A model generated the notes under the pieces. The model ran no database searches and had not been told where the DNA came from. It worked only from the letters and a program-made list of their open reading frames with translations. The translations under genes were made by a program, and so were the position numbers. A stretch of DNA of 64,000 nt from Christensenellaceae bacterium OttesenSCG-928-K19 (lineage in GTDB: Bacteria; Bacillota; Clostridia; Christensenellales; Christensenellaceae). Positions 35,077-42,868 of the stretch are shown in pieces (position 1 is the first letter of the stretch; the number at the start of each line of letters is the position of its first letter). The DNA lies in NCBI GenBank assembly GCA_030266015.1, contig JAJDHD010000001.1, positions 1 through 64,000 on the forward strand. The letters are read 5' to 3'.

Positions 35077-36246
35077 ATGAATTTTAGATACTACATTCCC
35101 ACGAAGATTGTTTTTGGCAGCGGCAGGCTTGATAAGCTAAACAAGCTGGACCTGCCCGGAAAAAAGGCGCTTATCGTTACTTCCGGCGGCAAGTCCGTGA
35201 AGGCAAACGGTTATCTTGAGCGCTTGGAAAAACAGCTTGATATGGCGGGTGTCGGGCATGTTCTTTTCGACAAGATATTGCCAAACCCCGTGAAAAGGCA
35301 TGTGATGGAGGGCGCAAAGATGGCGCGCGACAACGGCTGTGATTTTGTGATTGGCCTTGGCGGCGGCAGCCCTATCGATTCATCCAAATCCATTGCCGTT
35401 ATGGCAACAAACGATGGTGATTATTGGGATTACGTGGTTGGCGGCTCGGGCAAGGAACAGCCCGTAAAGAACGACCCGCTGCCCATTGTGGCCATCACCA
35501 CAACCGCCGGCACAGGCACAGAGGCAGACCAATGGACGGTGATTACAGATGAAGATACCAATGAAAAAATTGGGTTTGGCTATGAAAAAACATTCCCCAC
35601 TCTTGCGATCGTAGACCCGGAGCTGATGCTTACCGTGCCGCCCGTGCTCACGGCATATCAGGGCTTTGACGCGCTTTTCCACAGTGCGGAAGGCTATATT
35701 GCGTCGATTGCAAGCCCTCTGGGCGACATGATGGCGCTGGAATCCATCCGCCTGATTGGCAAGAGCCTTGCCGCGGCGGTGAAGGATGGTAAAAACCTGC
35801 AGGCGCGCGAGGATGTTGCATGGGCAAATACACTGGCGGGTATGGTAGAAGCCATCAGCAGCTGTATTTCCGAGCACGCGATGGAGCATCCGATGAGCGG
35901 GCATCACCCCGAGCTGCCACATGGCGCCGGGTTGATCATGATTTGCGAATCTTATTTCTCCACGATTGTGGATAGCCATGCCTGCGACGAAAAGCTGGTA
36001 AATATGGCAAAGGCGCTGGGCAAAAAAGACGCGAAAGACCCGAAGGATTTTGTGGCGGCGCTTCAATGCCTGCAAAAAGCCTGTGGGGTAGATAATCTCA
36101 AAATGTCTGATTATGGCATTACAAAAGAGGAACTGCCCGCGCTGGCAAAAGCGGCTCGCGATACAATGGGTGGCTTGTTCGATCTTGACCCCACAACGAT
36201 AACACAAGAAGATGTGGTCAGGATTTATGAGGAGTCTTATAAATAA
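35077..36246 (+). CDS. Iron-containing alcohol dehydrogenase (butanol dehydrogenase type)
   Basis: NAD(P)-dependent dehydrogenase of 389 residues. The nucleotide motif is GGGSPIDSSK, and iron ligands come from the Asp after ATTAGTGTEAD and from the histidines in FDALFHSAEGY, EHAMEHPMSGHH and ELPHGAG. Family members reduce aldehydes to alcohols in fermentation. ATG 35077 follows TGGAGG; a start at 35062 is possible but lies on top of the ribosome site. A strong terminator follows. Confidence 0.93.
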   Translation: MNFRYYIPTKIVFGSGRLDKLNKLDLPGKKALIVTSGGKSVKANGYLERLEKQLDMAGVGHVLFDKILPNPVKRHVMEGAKMARDNGCDFVIGLGGGSPIDSSKSIAVMATNDGDYWDYVVGGSGKEQPVKNDPLPIVAITTTAGTGTEADQWTVITDEDTNEKIGFGYEKTFPTLAIVDPELMLTVPPVLTAYQGFDALFHSAEGYIASIASPLGDMMALESIRLIGKSLAAAVKDGKNLQAREDVAWANTLAGMVEAISSCISEHAMEHPMSGHHPELPHGAGLIMICESYFSTIVDSHACDEKLVNMAKALGKKDAKDPKDFVAALQCLQKACGVDNLKMSDYGITKEELPALAKAARDTMGGLFDLDPTTITQEDVVRIYEESYK

Positions 36247-36268
36247 AGATAGAAAGATTAAGAATATG

Positions 36269-36310
36269 AAAAACCGCGGATTCGAGCTGTGTGTGAAGCC
36301 GCGGTTTTTG
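36269..36310. terminator. Strong bidirectional terminator
   Basis: AAAACCGCGG pairs with CCGCGGTTTT and is flanked by A- and T-runs between the converging alcohol dehydrogenase and DUF6320 genes. Confidence 0.9.
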
Positions 36311-36321
36311 ATTGTGATTTT

Positions 36322-36990
36322 TTATATGTGGAAGCGTTTTTTAATCTCCCCATAAGCGCGGCGTACCGCAAAGCGCAGCAGGCCGAGTATCGTAAGTCCG
36401 CTGGCGAAGGTACACAAGGCCATGGGGATGGCAGCGTGTGTAACCCCGGTGAAATAAAAGATAAATGGCAAAAAACCGAGCAGCACAAATACAACTGCGT
36501 AGACAAGGTTGTCGCGCCACTGGGATTTGTGGATGTAAGAATAAACGTCGATATAAGCAATGGCCGCGATGAGCAGGAAAGGCAACACATATTCATAAGA
36601 CCACCCGTGCCAGCCAAACACAAAATCATATGCCAGAGCAAGCCCCATAACGCCCAGAATCTGGAACAGCACCTTGGCACCCACATGCATATCCGATATA
36701 ATTGTAATGCGAACCAGTATCCACACATAAAGTATGGGTGCAGCCACCAGCAAAAACCACGGCGTACCGTTGAACACCAGCAGGTTTAAAATCACACTGC
36801 CGCCAATGAACAGAAATGTTAAGAAAAGAAACAGGTCGGTCATAAACGTGCGGCGGTCAATATAGTCCTTTTCCACAACGTCGGGATATAGGCCGTTTGG
36901 CTGGGGCGAAGATGTCAAAACCTTGCCGCAAAGCGGACAATGGTGCAGGCTGTCATCCACATACACATTGCATTCCTCACAATAATTCAT
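36322..36990 (-). CDS. DUF6320-like membrane protein with zinc ribbon
   Basis: Product of 222 residues. The N-terminus is a zinc ribbon with Cys4, Cys7, Cys18 and Cys21 (NYCEECNVYV, then HHCPLCGKVL), followed by about six membrane helices. The ATG at 36990 overlaps the stop of the upstream gene as ATGA, with GGAG upstream. It is found next to condensation-fold alcohol acyltransferases in Clostridia; role unknown. The pair suggests a membrane-associated acylation step. Confidence 0.8.
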   Translation of the reverse strand: MNYCEECNVYVDDSLHHCPLCGKVLTSSPQPNGLYPDVVEKDYIDRRTFMTDLFLFLTFLFIGGSVILNLLVFNGTPWFLLVAAPILYVWILVRITIISDMHVGAKVLFQILGVMGLALAYDFVFGWHGWSYEYVLPFLLIAAIAYIDVYSYIHKSQWRDNLVYAVVFVLLGFLPFIFYFTGVTHAAIPMALCTFASGLTILGLLRFAVRRAYGEIKKRFHI

Positions 36991-38273
36991 AGTGTTTTGC
37001 TCCATTCATTGCCACGAAGCTCCACATGAAGCCCGGCTTCTTTGGAAAAATGCTCAAAAAACAGGCGGATGATCCCTGTTTCCTCTATGCCTCGCGCAAA
37101 TGTGATCACCATTTTGTCGTTATAAGAAACAACGACGCAGTTGAGCGGGTTCAGGTCGCTCACTCCCAGCATGTAATAAACATTTTTGATATGTTTTTTC
37201 ATGGCGGAAGGGAATTGTGTGGTTTTCAGGTTGGAAAGCAGCATGGTGTAACATCCTTCGCCATACAGGCGGTAGGTGTTTGACACCACCATGTTTTTCA
37301 CAAATAATGGTGTGATGCGGATAAATGGGTTTTTTTCAAACTTTACGTTTTTGTTGATTTTGGCACGGATTTCGCCTTCGGTTAATCCCTCTTTCAGTTG
37401 ACGGGATACCTCCTCCAAAATCACATCAAATGTTACCTGGCCTTCCAGCACCATGCCCACATTGGCAAAAGAAACAAAATTGCGCAGGGTATTGGAGGGA
37501 AACATGCTCCGCAGGTCAACCGGCACAGAAATGACTATGGGATGTTTTTCTTTTTTAAATTCAAGGCCTTGGTCTTTGTAGATACAATAAATAAGGAGCG
37601 CCGCCACATACGCGGAGACTGTAACGCCCTTTTTTTTGACCACCGCAAGGAATTCCTTTAAATCCATTACGCCGTGCGTAGCGAAAATAACATTGTCGCT
37701 GAGCGCGGTGCCCACCACATGATAGGCGACGGGCTGCTTTAAAGCAAGGTGATCGCCCTTTGGCTCGTAATAGGTGTTAAAGCTGTTTTCCAGCTCGTCG
37801 GCCGGCACCTTTCCGTCCGCCGCAAGCACCATGCCTTCCGCGTCCATGTCGCAGCCTTTGAGTATAAAATACTCATACATCAACGTTTTTAAGAATTCAA
37901 TTGCCCCCGCACCGTCCGCAAGCCCGTGGAAACACTCCATGATTACATTTTTTTTGTAATACATGACGTTAAACAAAAAACCGTTGTTGATAAAATCCTT
38001 TAAGCGCCTGCAGGGAAACCGGTTGTCCTCCCTCACAACAGGCAGGGCGTTGTTTGGCTCAAAATAATACCAAAAAAGGCCGCGCTTTAATGTGACGCCA
38101 AAGGATGGAAAACGCGGCATGATTTTAATAAGCGCCTGTTGCAGCAGGTCTTTGTCCACATCCTCGTACAGCTCCAGATTTAGGCGGAAGGTTGTGTTGT
38201 TATGTGTTTGAGAAATGGACGGGTAGATTTTGGCAGCTGTATCCAGCTTGAACCAGCTATCATTTTGCGGCAT
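36987..38273 (-). CDS. Condensation/AATase-fold acyltransferase-like protein
   Basis: Product of 428 residues of the chloramphenicol-acetyltransferase / condensation fold seen in alcohol acetyltransferases and polyketide-associated proteins. The catalytic motif HxxxDG is HGLADG (in MECFHGLADGAGAIEFL), with a basic His and structural Asp both present. The DFGWG-like second motif is not obvious. ATG 38273 follows GGAGG at a good distance. Translational coupling with the DUF6320 gene supports a joint function; the acyl acceptor is unknown. Confidence 0.82.
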   Translation of the reverse strand: MPQNDSWFKLDTAAKIYPSISQTHNNTTFRLNLELYEDVDKDLLQQALIKIMPRFPSFGVTLKRGLFWYYFEPNNALPVVREDNRFPCRRLKDFINNGFLFNVMYYKKNVIMECFHGLADGAGAIEFLKTLMYEYFILKGCDMDAEGMVLAADGKVPADELENSFNTYYEPKGDHLALKQPVAYHVVGTALSDNVIFATHGVMDLKEFLAVVKKKGVTVSAYVAALLIYCIYKDQGLEFKKEKHPIVISVPVDLRSMFPSNTLRNFVSFANVGMVLEGQVTFDVILEEVSRQLKEGLTEGEIRAKINKNVKFEKNPFIRITPLFVKNMVVSNTYRLYGEGCYTMLLSNLKTTQFPSAMKKHIKNVYYMLGVSDLNPLNCVVVSYNDKMVITFARGIEETGIIRLFFEHFSKEAGLHVELRGNEWSKTL

Positions 38274-38481
38274 ATGGTGTCCTCCTGCTTGTTCTTTAAT
38301 AATTATAACTCAAAAAAGCGGGAAGAAACACTGCTTTGTTGCTTGCAGGTGTAAATAAACTGTAAATATTAGGTTTTTTATTGTAAGAGAAATTAGATGG
38401 TTTTTATTCGGGCGCTTGGTTTTTTGTTAAACACATGAAGAAGTACTCAGACTATGGCATAGATTGGAAGGGCCTTGTAAA

Positions 38482-38598
38482 ATGGGGAGGCAATGCGAGA
38501 GAAAACCTCTGCGGCAGCGCTTACTAAAACGCATTGAAAAAGATGTGGACAAAAAGAAAATTGCGGCGGAAAGGGTTGCGTTAGCAGGAAGGCTATAG
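38482..38598 (+). pseudogene. Small charged frame, possibly a frameshifted gene remnant
   Basis: ATG 38482 encodes 38 residues ending DKKKIAAERVALAGRL, strongly basic and helical. An overlapping frame from ATG 38435 begins MKKYSDYGIDWKGLVKWGG and stops in the same region. Joining them by one frameshift would give one small protein. Neither start has a ribosome site, so this is probably a remnant or chance. Confidence 0.2.
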
Positions 38599-38632
38599 TA
38601 TATTGGGATTTAAAGGCATTTGGTTGACTTTT

Positions 38633-38657
38633 CAAATGAAAACTCAAATAGCATTTG
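38633..38657 (+). promoter_or_regulatory. Inverted repeat A overlapping the -35 (operator candidate)
   Basis: CAAATG, 13-bp spacer, CATTTG; the right arm overlaps the -35. A similar copy lies at 38745-38770 with matching flanks (GAAAACTC, CATTTGA and GCGGA/ACGGA). Confidence 0.6.
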
Positions 38658-38683
38658 ACAAACGGAGGACGTTGCGATATAAT
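38655..38683 (+). promoter_or_regulatory. Consensus sigma-70 promoter of the glycyl radical enzyme operon
   Basis: TTGACA, exactly 17 bp, TATAAT. Transcription would start near 38690, giving an unusually long leader of about 200 nt before the start codon. Confidence 0.9.
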
Positions 38684-38744
38684 ATAAACCACAGAATACT
38701 TTTTAAGGTGATTTTAAAAACAAAGCAAAACGTTGTGGGTTTTG

Positions 38745-38770
38745 CAAAAGAAAACTCCATTTTACATTTG
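38745..38770 (+). promoter_or_regulatory. Inverted repeat B in the leader (second operator candidate)
   Basis: CAAAAG, 14-bp spacer, CATTTG, about 110 bp downstream of repeat A. The surrounding 40 bp are an imperfect direct copy of the sequence around the -35. Confidence 0.55.
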
Positions 38771-38890
38771 AAAACTAGCGGAACGAAAAAAAGAAAGATG
38801 TTTTTGGGCGTATTGTATTTATGTGCCCAACCGAAAATATAGAATTCTCAGTACAATTATGTACGGCAATGCTTTGGAGGAGGTAATAGA

Positions 38891-41362
38891 ATGAAGTACT
38901 ATCTTGAACAGGACAATATTAAGACAGGCAATACTTTTATGGACAGGGAAGTTGTAAGAAGCAAAAGGATGGATACCCTGAGGAACCTGCTGATTGACGC
39001 AACACCGATGATCGATTCGGACAGGGCGTGCCTGGTGACGGAAGCCTATAAAAAGAATCTTTCCGAGCCGATTGAAGTGAAGCGTGCGCTGGCGTTTGAA
39101 CATGTCTTAAAAAACATGAAGATTAACATTCTGGACGGCGAACTGATTGTGGGCAGCCTGGGTAGCAAGCTGCGTTGCGCGCCCATTTTCCCGGAGTTTA
39201 ACATGGACTGGGTGATTGAAGAGCTGGATGGGAAACCCTTCCGCCCAGAAGACCGCCCGGGGGATCGTTATGAAATTACGGAAGAGGATGAAAAAAATAT
39301 CCGCGAAATCTATAGCTTCTGGAAGGGCAACGACCATTATTCGCGCTGCCAGGCTGTAATGCCCAAAGAGACGGAGCTTGCCAAGCAGATGGCGGTGACA
39401 GATTCCGAGTGGCTGATGATTGGCGGCGACGGGCATCTTACGGTAGACCTGAAAATGGTGGCAGAAAAAGGCCTGAACCACTTTATTGAAAAAGCGGAAG
39501 CGAGACTGAAGGAACTTGATCTTTCCGACCCGGACCAGATGGTGCAAAGGCCGTTCCTGGAATCCGTAAAAATTACGTGTGGCGCGGTGATTGCGCTGGC
39601 AAAACGGTATGCCGACCTTGCGCGCGAGCAGGCGAAAACTGCGGACGCGGTGCGCAAGGAAGAGCTGCTGAAAGTTGCGGAAGTATGCGAATATGTGCCG
39701 GGCAATCCTGCAAGAAGCTTCCACGAAGCGGTGCAGGCGCTGTGGTTCATCAACCTCACGCTGCAAATTGAAAACAATGGCCATTCCATTTCTTTTGGCC
39801 GGTACGACCAGACACTGATTGATTTTTACAGAAAAGACATAGATGCGGGCGTGATCACATACGAAGACGCGCTGGAGCTTGTGGAATGCGTTTTCCTGAA
39901 AATGTACCAGTTGCTGAAAGTAATCAGCTGGGACAACACAAAGGCGTTTGCCGGGTACCAGCTGTTCCAGAACTTCACGGTTGGCGGGCAGGATAAAAAC
40001 GGCAAAGACAGCACAAACGAGCTTTCCTTCCTGGTGCTCCATGCCCAGGCGGCGATTGCACTCAATACGCCCTCCATCTCGCTGCGCTACCACAACAGGA
40101 TTTCCGAGCGCCTGTTGTTTGCGTCATTTGACGTAGTGCGCATCGGCGGTGGGCAGCCTGCTATGTATAGCGACGAGGTATACATCCCCGCCCTTGTGAA
40201 CAGGGGCATTCCGTGGGAGGACGCGGTGAACTATTCCATCGTGGGTTGCGTGGAAGCGATTGTGGAAGGCAAACAGACAGGCCGCCCCAACGGCGCGGGC
40301 TTTGTAAACTTTGGCAAAATTGTTGAGCTTGCCATGAACAACGGATCAGACCCCAAGACGGGTATCACAATGAAAAAGGGCACGGGCGACCTCTCCACCT
40401 TCAAGGATTTTGATGAAATGTATGAAGCGTTTAAGGAACAGGTGCGCTACTTCCTTAAGCTGCAGGTGACAAACGATAACCTGATTGACCGCCAGACGGA
40501 GCTTGGTATTGCGGATCCATATGTATCGGCGCTGGTGCACGACTGCATAGCGCGCGGCAAGGTGATGAAAGCAGGCGGCGCGATTTATGACTATGCGGGC
40601 CCGCTTTATGTTGGCGTTGCAAATATCGGAAACTCGCTTGCGGCTGTGAAGAAGGTTGTGTTCGAAGACAAGAAAATCACAGGCGCGCAGTTGAAGCATG
40701 CCATTGATACAAACTATGAAGACATGACGACGTCGCCGACCGGCCCGGAAATCCAGAAGATGATGCTGGATGCACCGAAATATGGCAACGATGATGATTA
40801 TGTGGATGATATCATGGTGGATTCCTTCCGCTTTGTATGCGAAGAGACCGCTAAATATCATACGACAAGGCACGGACGTGGCCCAATTGGCGGCACATGG
40901 CAGCCTTCCACGAGTTCTGTTTCCTCCAATGTGCCCATGGGGCAGGCTTGCGGGGCAACACCCGACGGCAGGAAAGCCGGCGAGCCGCTGGCGGATACCT
41001 CCTCCCCCATGCATGGCACAGATACGCACGGCATCACGTCATCGTTGAAGTCTGTTGGCAAGCTGCCTACAGTGCTTGTTTCCGGTGGCCAGTTGCTGAA
41101 TATAAAAGTAATGCCTGCTTCGTTGGAGCCGGGCCCCGGCCTCAAGAAGCTGGTGGATGTAATCCGGACGTATTTCAGCGATTTCAAGGGAATGCATGTG
41201 CAGATTAACAGTGTGTCTGCAGAAACGCTGAAGAGCGCACAGGCAAGCCCCTCCGAATACAAAGACCTGATGGTTCGCGTAGCGGGGTACAGCGCACTCT
41301 TTACGCCGCTTGACAAAGCGTTACAGGACGACATCATCGAGCGCACAGAGCACGCGGTATAA
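38891..41362 (+). CDS. Glycyl radical enzyme, dehydratase/lyase type (pyruvate formate-lyase superfamily)
   Basis: Oxygen-sensitive radical enzyme of 823 residues. The radical loop RVAGYSALF places the glycyl radical at Gly799. The active-site loop is GCVEA, with the thiyl Cys453 and the general base Glu455 found in diol dehydratase and C-O/C-N lyase members, not the Cys-Cys pair of pyruvate formate-lyase. A GDGHLTVD segment fits the substrate-pocket His of this group. GGAGGAGG precedes ATG 38891. The downstream kinase, epimerase and polyol dehydrogenase suggest a sugar or polyol substrate; the reaction is unknown. Known sugar-linked relatives include the enzymes that open 1,5-anhydroalditol phosphates. 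Confidence 0.92.
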   Translation: MKYYLEQDNIKTGNTFMDREVVRSKRMDTLRNLLIDATPMIDSDRACLVTEAYKKNLSEPIEVKRALAFEHVLKNMKINILDGELIVGSLGSKLRCAPIFPEFNMDWVIEELDGKPFRPEDRPGDRYEITEEDEKNIREIYSFWKGNDHYSRCQAVMPKETELAKQMAVTDSEWLMIGGDGHLTVDLKMVAEKGLNHFIEKAEARLKELDLSDPDQMVQRPFLESVKITCGAVIALAKRYADLAREQAKTADAVRKEELLKVAEVCEYVPGNPARSFHEAVQALWFINLTLQIENNGHSISFGRYDQTLIDFYRKDIDAGVITYEDALELVECVFLKMYQLLKVISWDNTKAFAGYQLFQNFTVGGQDKNGKDSTNELSFLVLHAQAAIALNTPSISLRYHNRISERLLFASFDVVRIGGGQPAMYSDEVYIPALVNRGIPWEDAVNYSIVGCVEAIVEGKQTGRPNGAGFVNFGKIVELAMNNGSDPKTGITMKKGTGDLSTFKDFDEMYEAFKEQVRYFLKLQVTNDNLIDRQTELGIADPYVSALVHDCIARGKVMKAGGAIYDYAGPLYVGVANIGNSLAAVKKVVFEDKKITGAQLKHAIDTNYEDMTTSPTGPEIQKMMLDAPKYGNDDDYVDDIMVDSFRFVCEETAKYHTTRHGRGPIGGTWQPSTSSVSSNVPMGQACGATPDGRKAGEPLADTSSPMHGTDTHGITSSLKSVGKLPTVLVSGGQLLNIKVMPASLEPGPGLKKLVDVIRTYFSDFKGMHVQINSVSAETLKSAQASPSEYKDLMVRVAGYSALFTPLDKALQDDIIERTEHAV

Positions 41363-41392
41363 ACTAGCGACAATAGGATAGGAAAGAAAATT

Positions 41393-41734
41393 ATGATAAA
41401 ACGAGCGTTTAAAAAAGATAATGCGGCCAACCTTTGCGATGGCAAAGGCACGGCTGTGATGGAGCACTGGCTTGTGGGCGAAGAATTAAGCCCGAATTTT
41501 ACCCAGTATTGCACGGTGACACTGGAGCCGGGCGCTTCTATAGGCGACCATGTGCATACAGGTGAGGCGGAGGTCTACCACATTATATCGGGCACGGGCG
41601 ATTATAGCGACAACGGGACGGTAGAGAAGGTTGGCCCCGGCGATGTGATGATCTGCTATGCAGGGGAGTCGCACGGCGTGGTAAACACCGGCACAGAGGA
41701 TTTGGCTTTCCTCACGGTTATTGTGACAAGCTGA
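41393..41734 (+). CDS. Cupin-domain protein in the glycyl radical operon
   Basis: Product of 113 residues, a single cupin barrel. Metal ligands are seen as GDHVHTGEAEVYH (two His and one Glu, then a further His) and GESHGVV in the second motif. It lies 30 bp after the glycyl radical enzyme and ahead of its activase. Cupins of this size bind a metal and a small molecule; here it may be an isomerase, a sensor or a sugar-binding accessory. No direct evidence picks among these. Confidence 0.85.
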   Translation: MIKRAFKKDNAANLCDGKGTAVMEHWLVGEELSPNFTQYCTVTLEPGASIGDHVHTGEAEVYHIISGTGDYSDNGTVEKVGPGDVMICYAGESHGVVNTGTEDLAFLTVIVTS

Positions 41735-41801
41735 CGCCAAGTGTATTAGTAAAAATGTCTTGCGAGGACTGGCGAGGCTGATGAATGGCACAGGTGCGCG
41801 G

Positions 41802-41826
41802 GAGCGGGGCTTTTTCAGCCCCGCTC
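41802..41826 (+). other. Strong intercistronic hairpin without T-run
   Basis: GAGCGGGGCT and AGCCCCGCTC form a perfect 10-bp stem with the loop TTTTC. It is not followed by T residues, so it is more likely an RNA-stability or processing element between the enzyme genes and the activase gene than a terminator. Confidence 0.6.
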
Positions 41827-41921
41827 GGCATCTGGATTATGGTGAAATGGCATATGTTTTTTATAAAAGACGGCAACGGGAGGGCGGCCTGTCAATTGGG
41901 TTGTTTTGTTGCCGGTAAGGA

Positions 41922-42866
41922 GTGGCATACAAATTGTTTTGGAGCGATAAAATAGAGCAGGAAGTGCATGGTGTTGTGTTTAACATAGAGAAATACCATG
42001 TGCACGACGGCGAAGGAATCAGGACAAATGTATTTTTAAAGGGGTGCAACCTGTGGTGCCCGTGGTGTTGCAACCCGGAATCGCAGGCATTTGAACCGCA
42101 AATTGCGGTGCATGAGAATATCTGCACGCGCTGTGGCTTGTGTGTGGGCTATTGCCCGCAGGGTGCGATTTCGCAACAGGAAGACGGCAGGGTGGTGACG
42201 GATAAAAAGAAGTGCACGCTTTGCGGCGTGTGCGAGGAGCGCTGCCTTCAATCGGCACGTGAGCTTTATGGCGAGGAAATGAGCGTTGCCGAGGTAATAG
42301 CTAAGGTGGAGCAGGACAGCGCCTACTATAAAAACTCGGGCGGTGGGCTTACCATCTCGGGCGGCGAGCCGTGTATGCAGGTGAAGTTTGCCAGTGAGCT
42401 GGCGCAGGCCGCGAGAAGAAGGTATATCCATGTGGCGATGGAAACGGCGGGTGCCGTTCCGTGGGAAGACATGTGGGAAGTGGCACAATATGTGGACGAT
42501 ATTCTGTTTGACATGAAATTCTCGGACGACGAGGGATTTGCAAAGGTGTCTAACCTGCCGCTGGAAATGGTAAAAGAAAATATGAAAAAACTGGTGGAAA
42601 ACGGCAAGCACGTGATTATGCGTTGCCCCATCATCCCGGGCTATAACTACACGCCCGAGCATTTTGATAATATCGCAAAATGGGCGGGAGAGCTGGGGAT
42701 CAAGGATATTGACCTCCTTGCGTTCCACCAGCTAGGGAAATATAAATACGATTCGCTGGAAATGGGGTATGGCCTGACAGAGCAAAAGGACATCAAGAAG
42801 GAAGACCTGGAGCCATACAAAGAAATGCTGATAGCAAAAGGATTTAACGCAGGAATAGGTGGTTGA
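41922..42866 (+). CDS. Glycyl-radical enzyme activating protein (radical SAM activase)
   Basis: Installs the glycyl radical on the enzyme encoded upstream, using S-adenosylmethionine. The radical SAM motif is GCNLWCPWCC (Cys42, Cys46, Cys49), after the family opening HVHDGEGIRTNVFLKG. Two additional ferredoxin clusters follow: Cys68/71/74/78 and Cys98/101/104/108. The start is uncertain: GTG 41922 touches AAGGAG, and TTG 41934 has 11-12 nt spacing and may be the real one. It ends overlapping the kinase gene. Confidence 0.95.
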   Translation: MAYKLFWSDKIEQEVHGVVFNIEKYHVHDGEGIRTNVFLKGCNLWCPWCCNPESQAFEPQIAVHENICTRCGLCVGYCPQGAISQQEDGRVVTDKKKCTLCGVCEERCLQSARELYGEEMSVAEVIAKVEQDSAYYKNSGGGLTISGGEPCMQVKFASELAQAARRRYIHVAMETAGAVPWEDMWEVAQYVDDILFDMKFSDDEGFAKVSNLPLEMVKENMKKLVENGKHVIMRCPIIPGYNYTPEHFDNIAKWAGELGIKDIDLLAFHQLGKYKYDSLEMGYGLTEQKDIKKEDLEPYKEMLIAKGFNAGIGG

Positions 42867-42868
42867 TT

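Larger units (their letters stand above)
38274..38890. other. 617-bp region with leftward promoter, relic frames and the glycyl radical enzyme promoter
   Basis: A leftward TATAAT (ATTATA at 38302-38307) serves the acyltransferase gene. Two short overlapping frames at 38435-38527 and 38482-38598 look protein-like but are in different frames and lack ribosome sites. The right third carries duplicated inverted repeats, a consensus promoter and a leader of about 200 nt. Confidence 0.5.

Noticed and set aside
39107-40093. 328-codon minus-strand frame opposite the glycyl radical enzyme
   Set aside because: It lies wholly inside a gene with clear catalytic motifs and has a His/Arg-rich composition typical of antisense frames.
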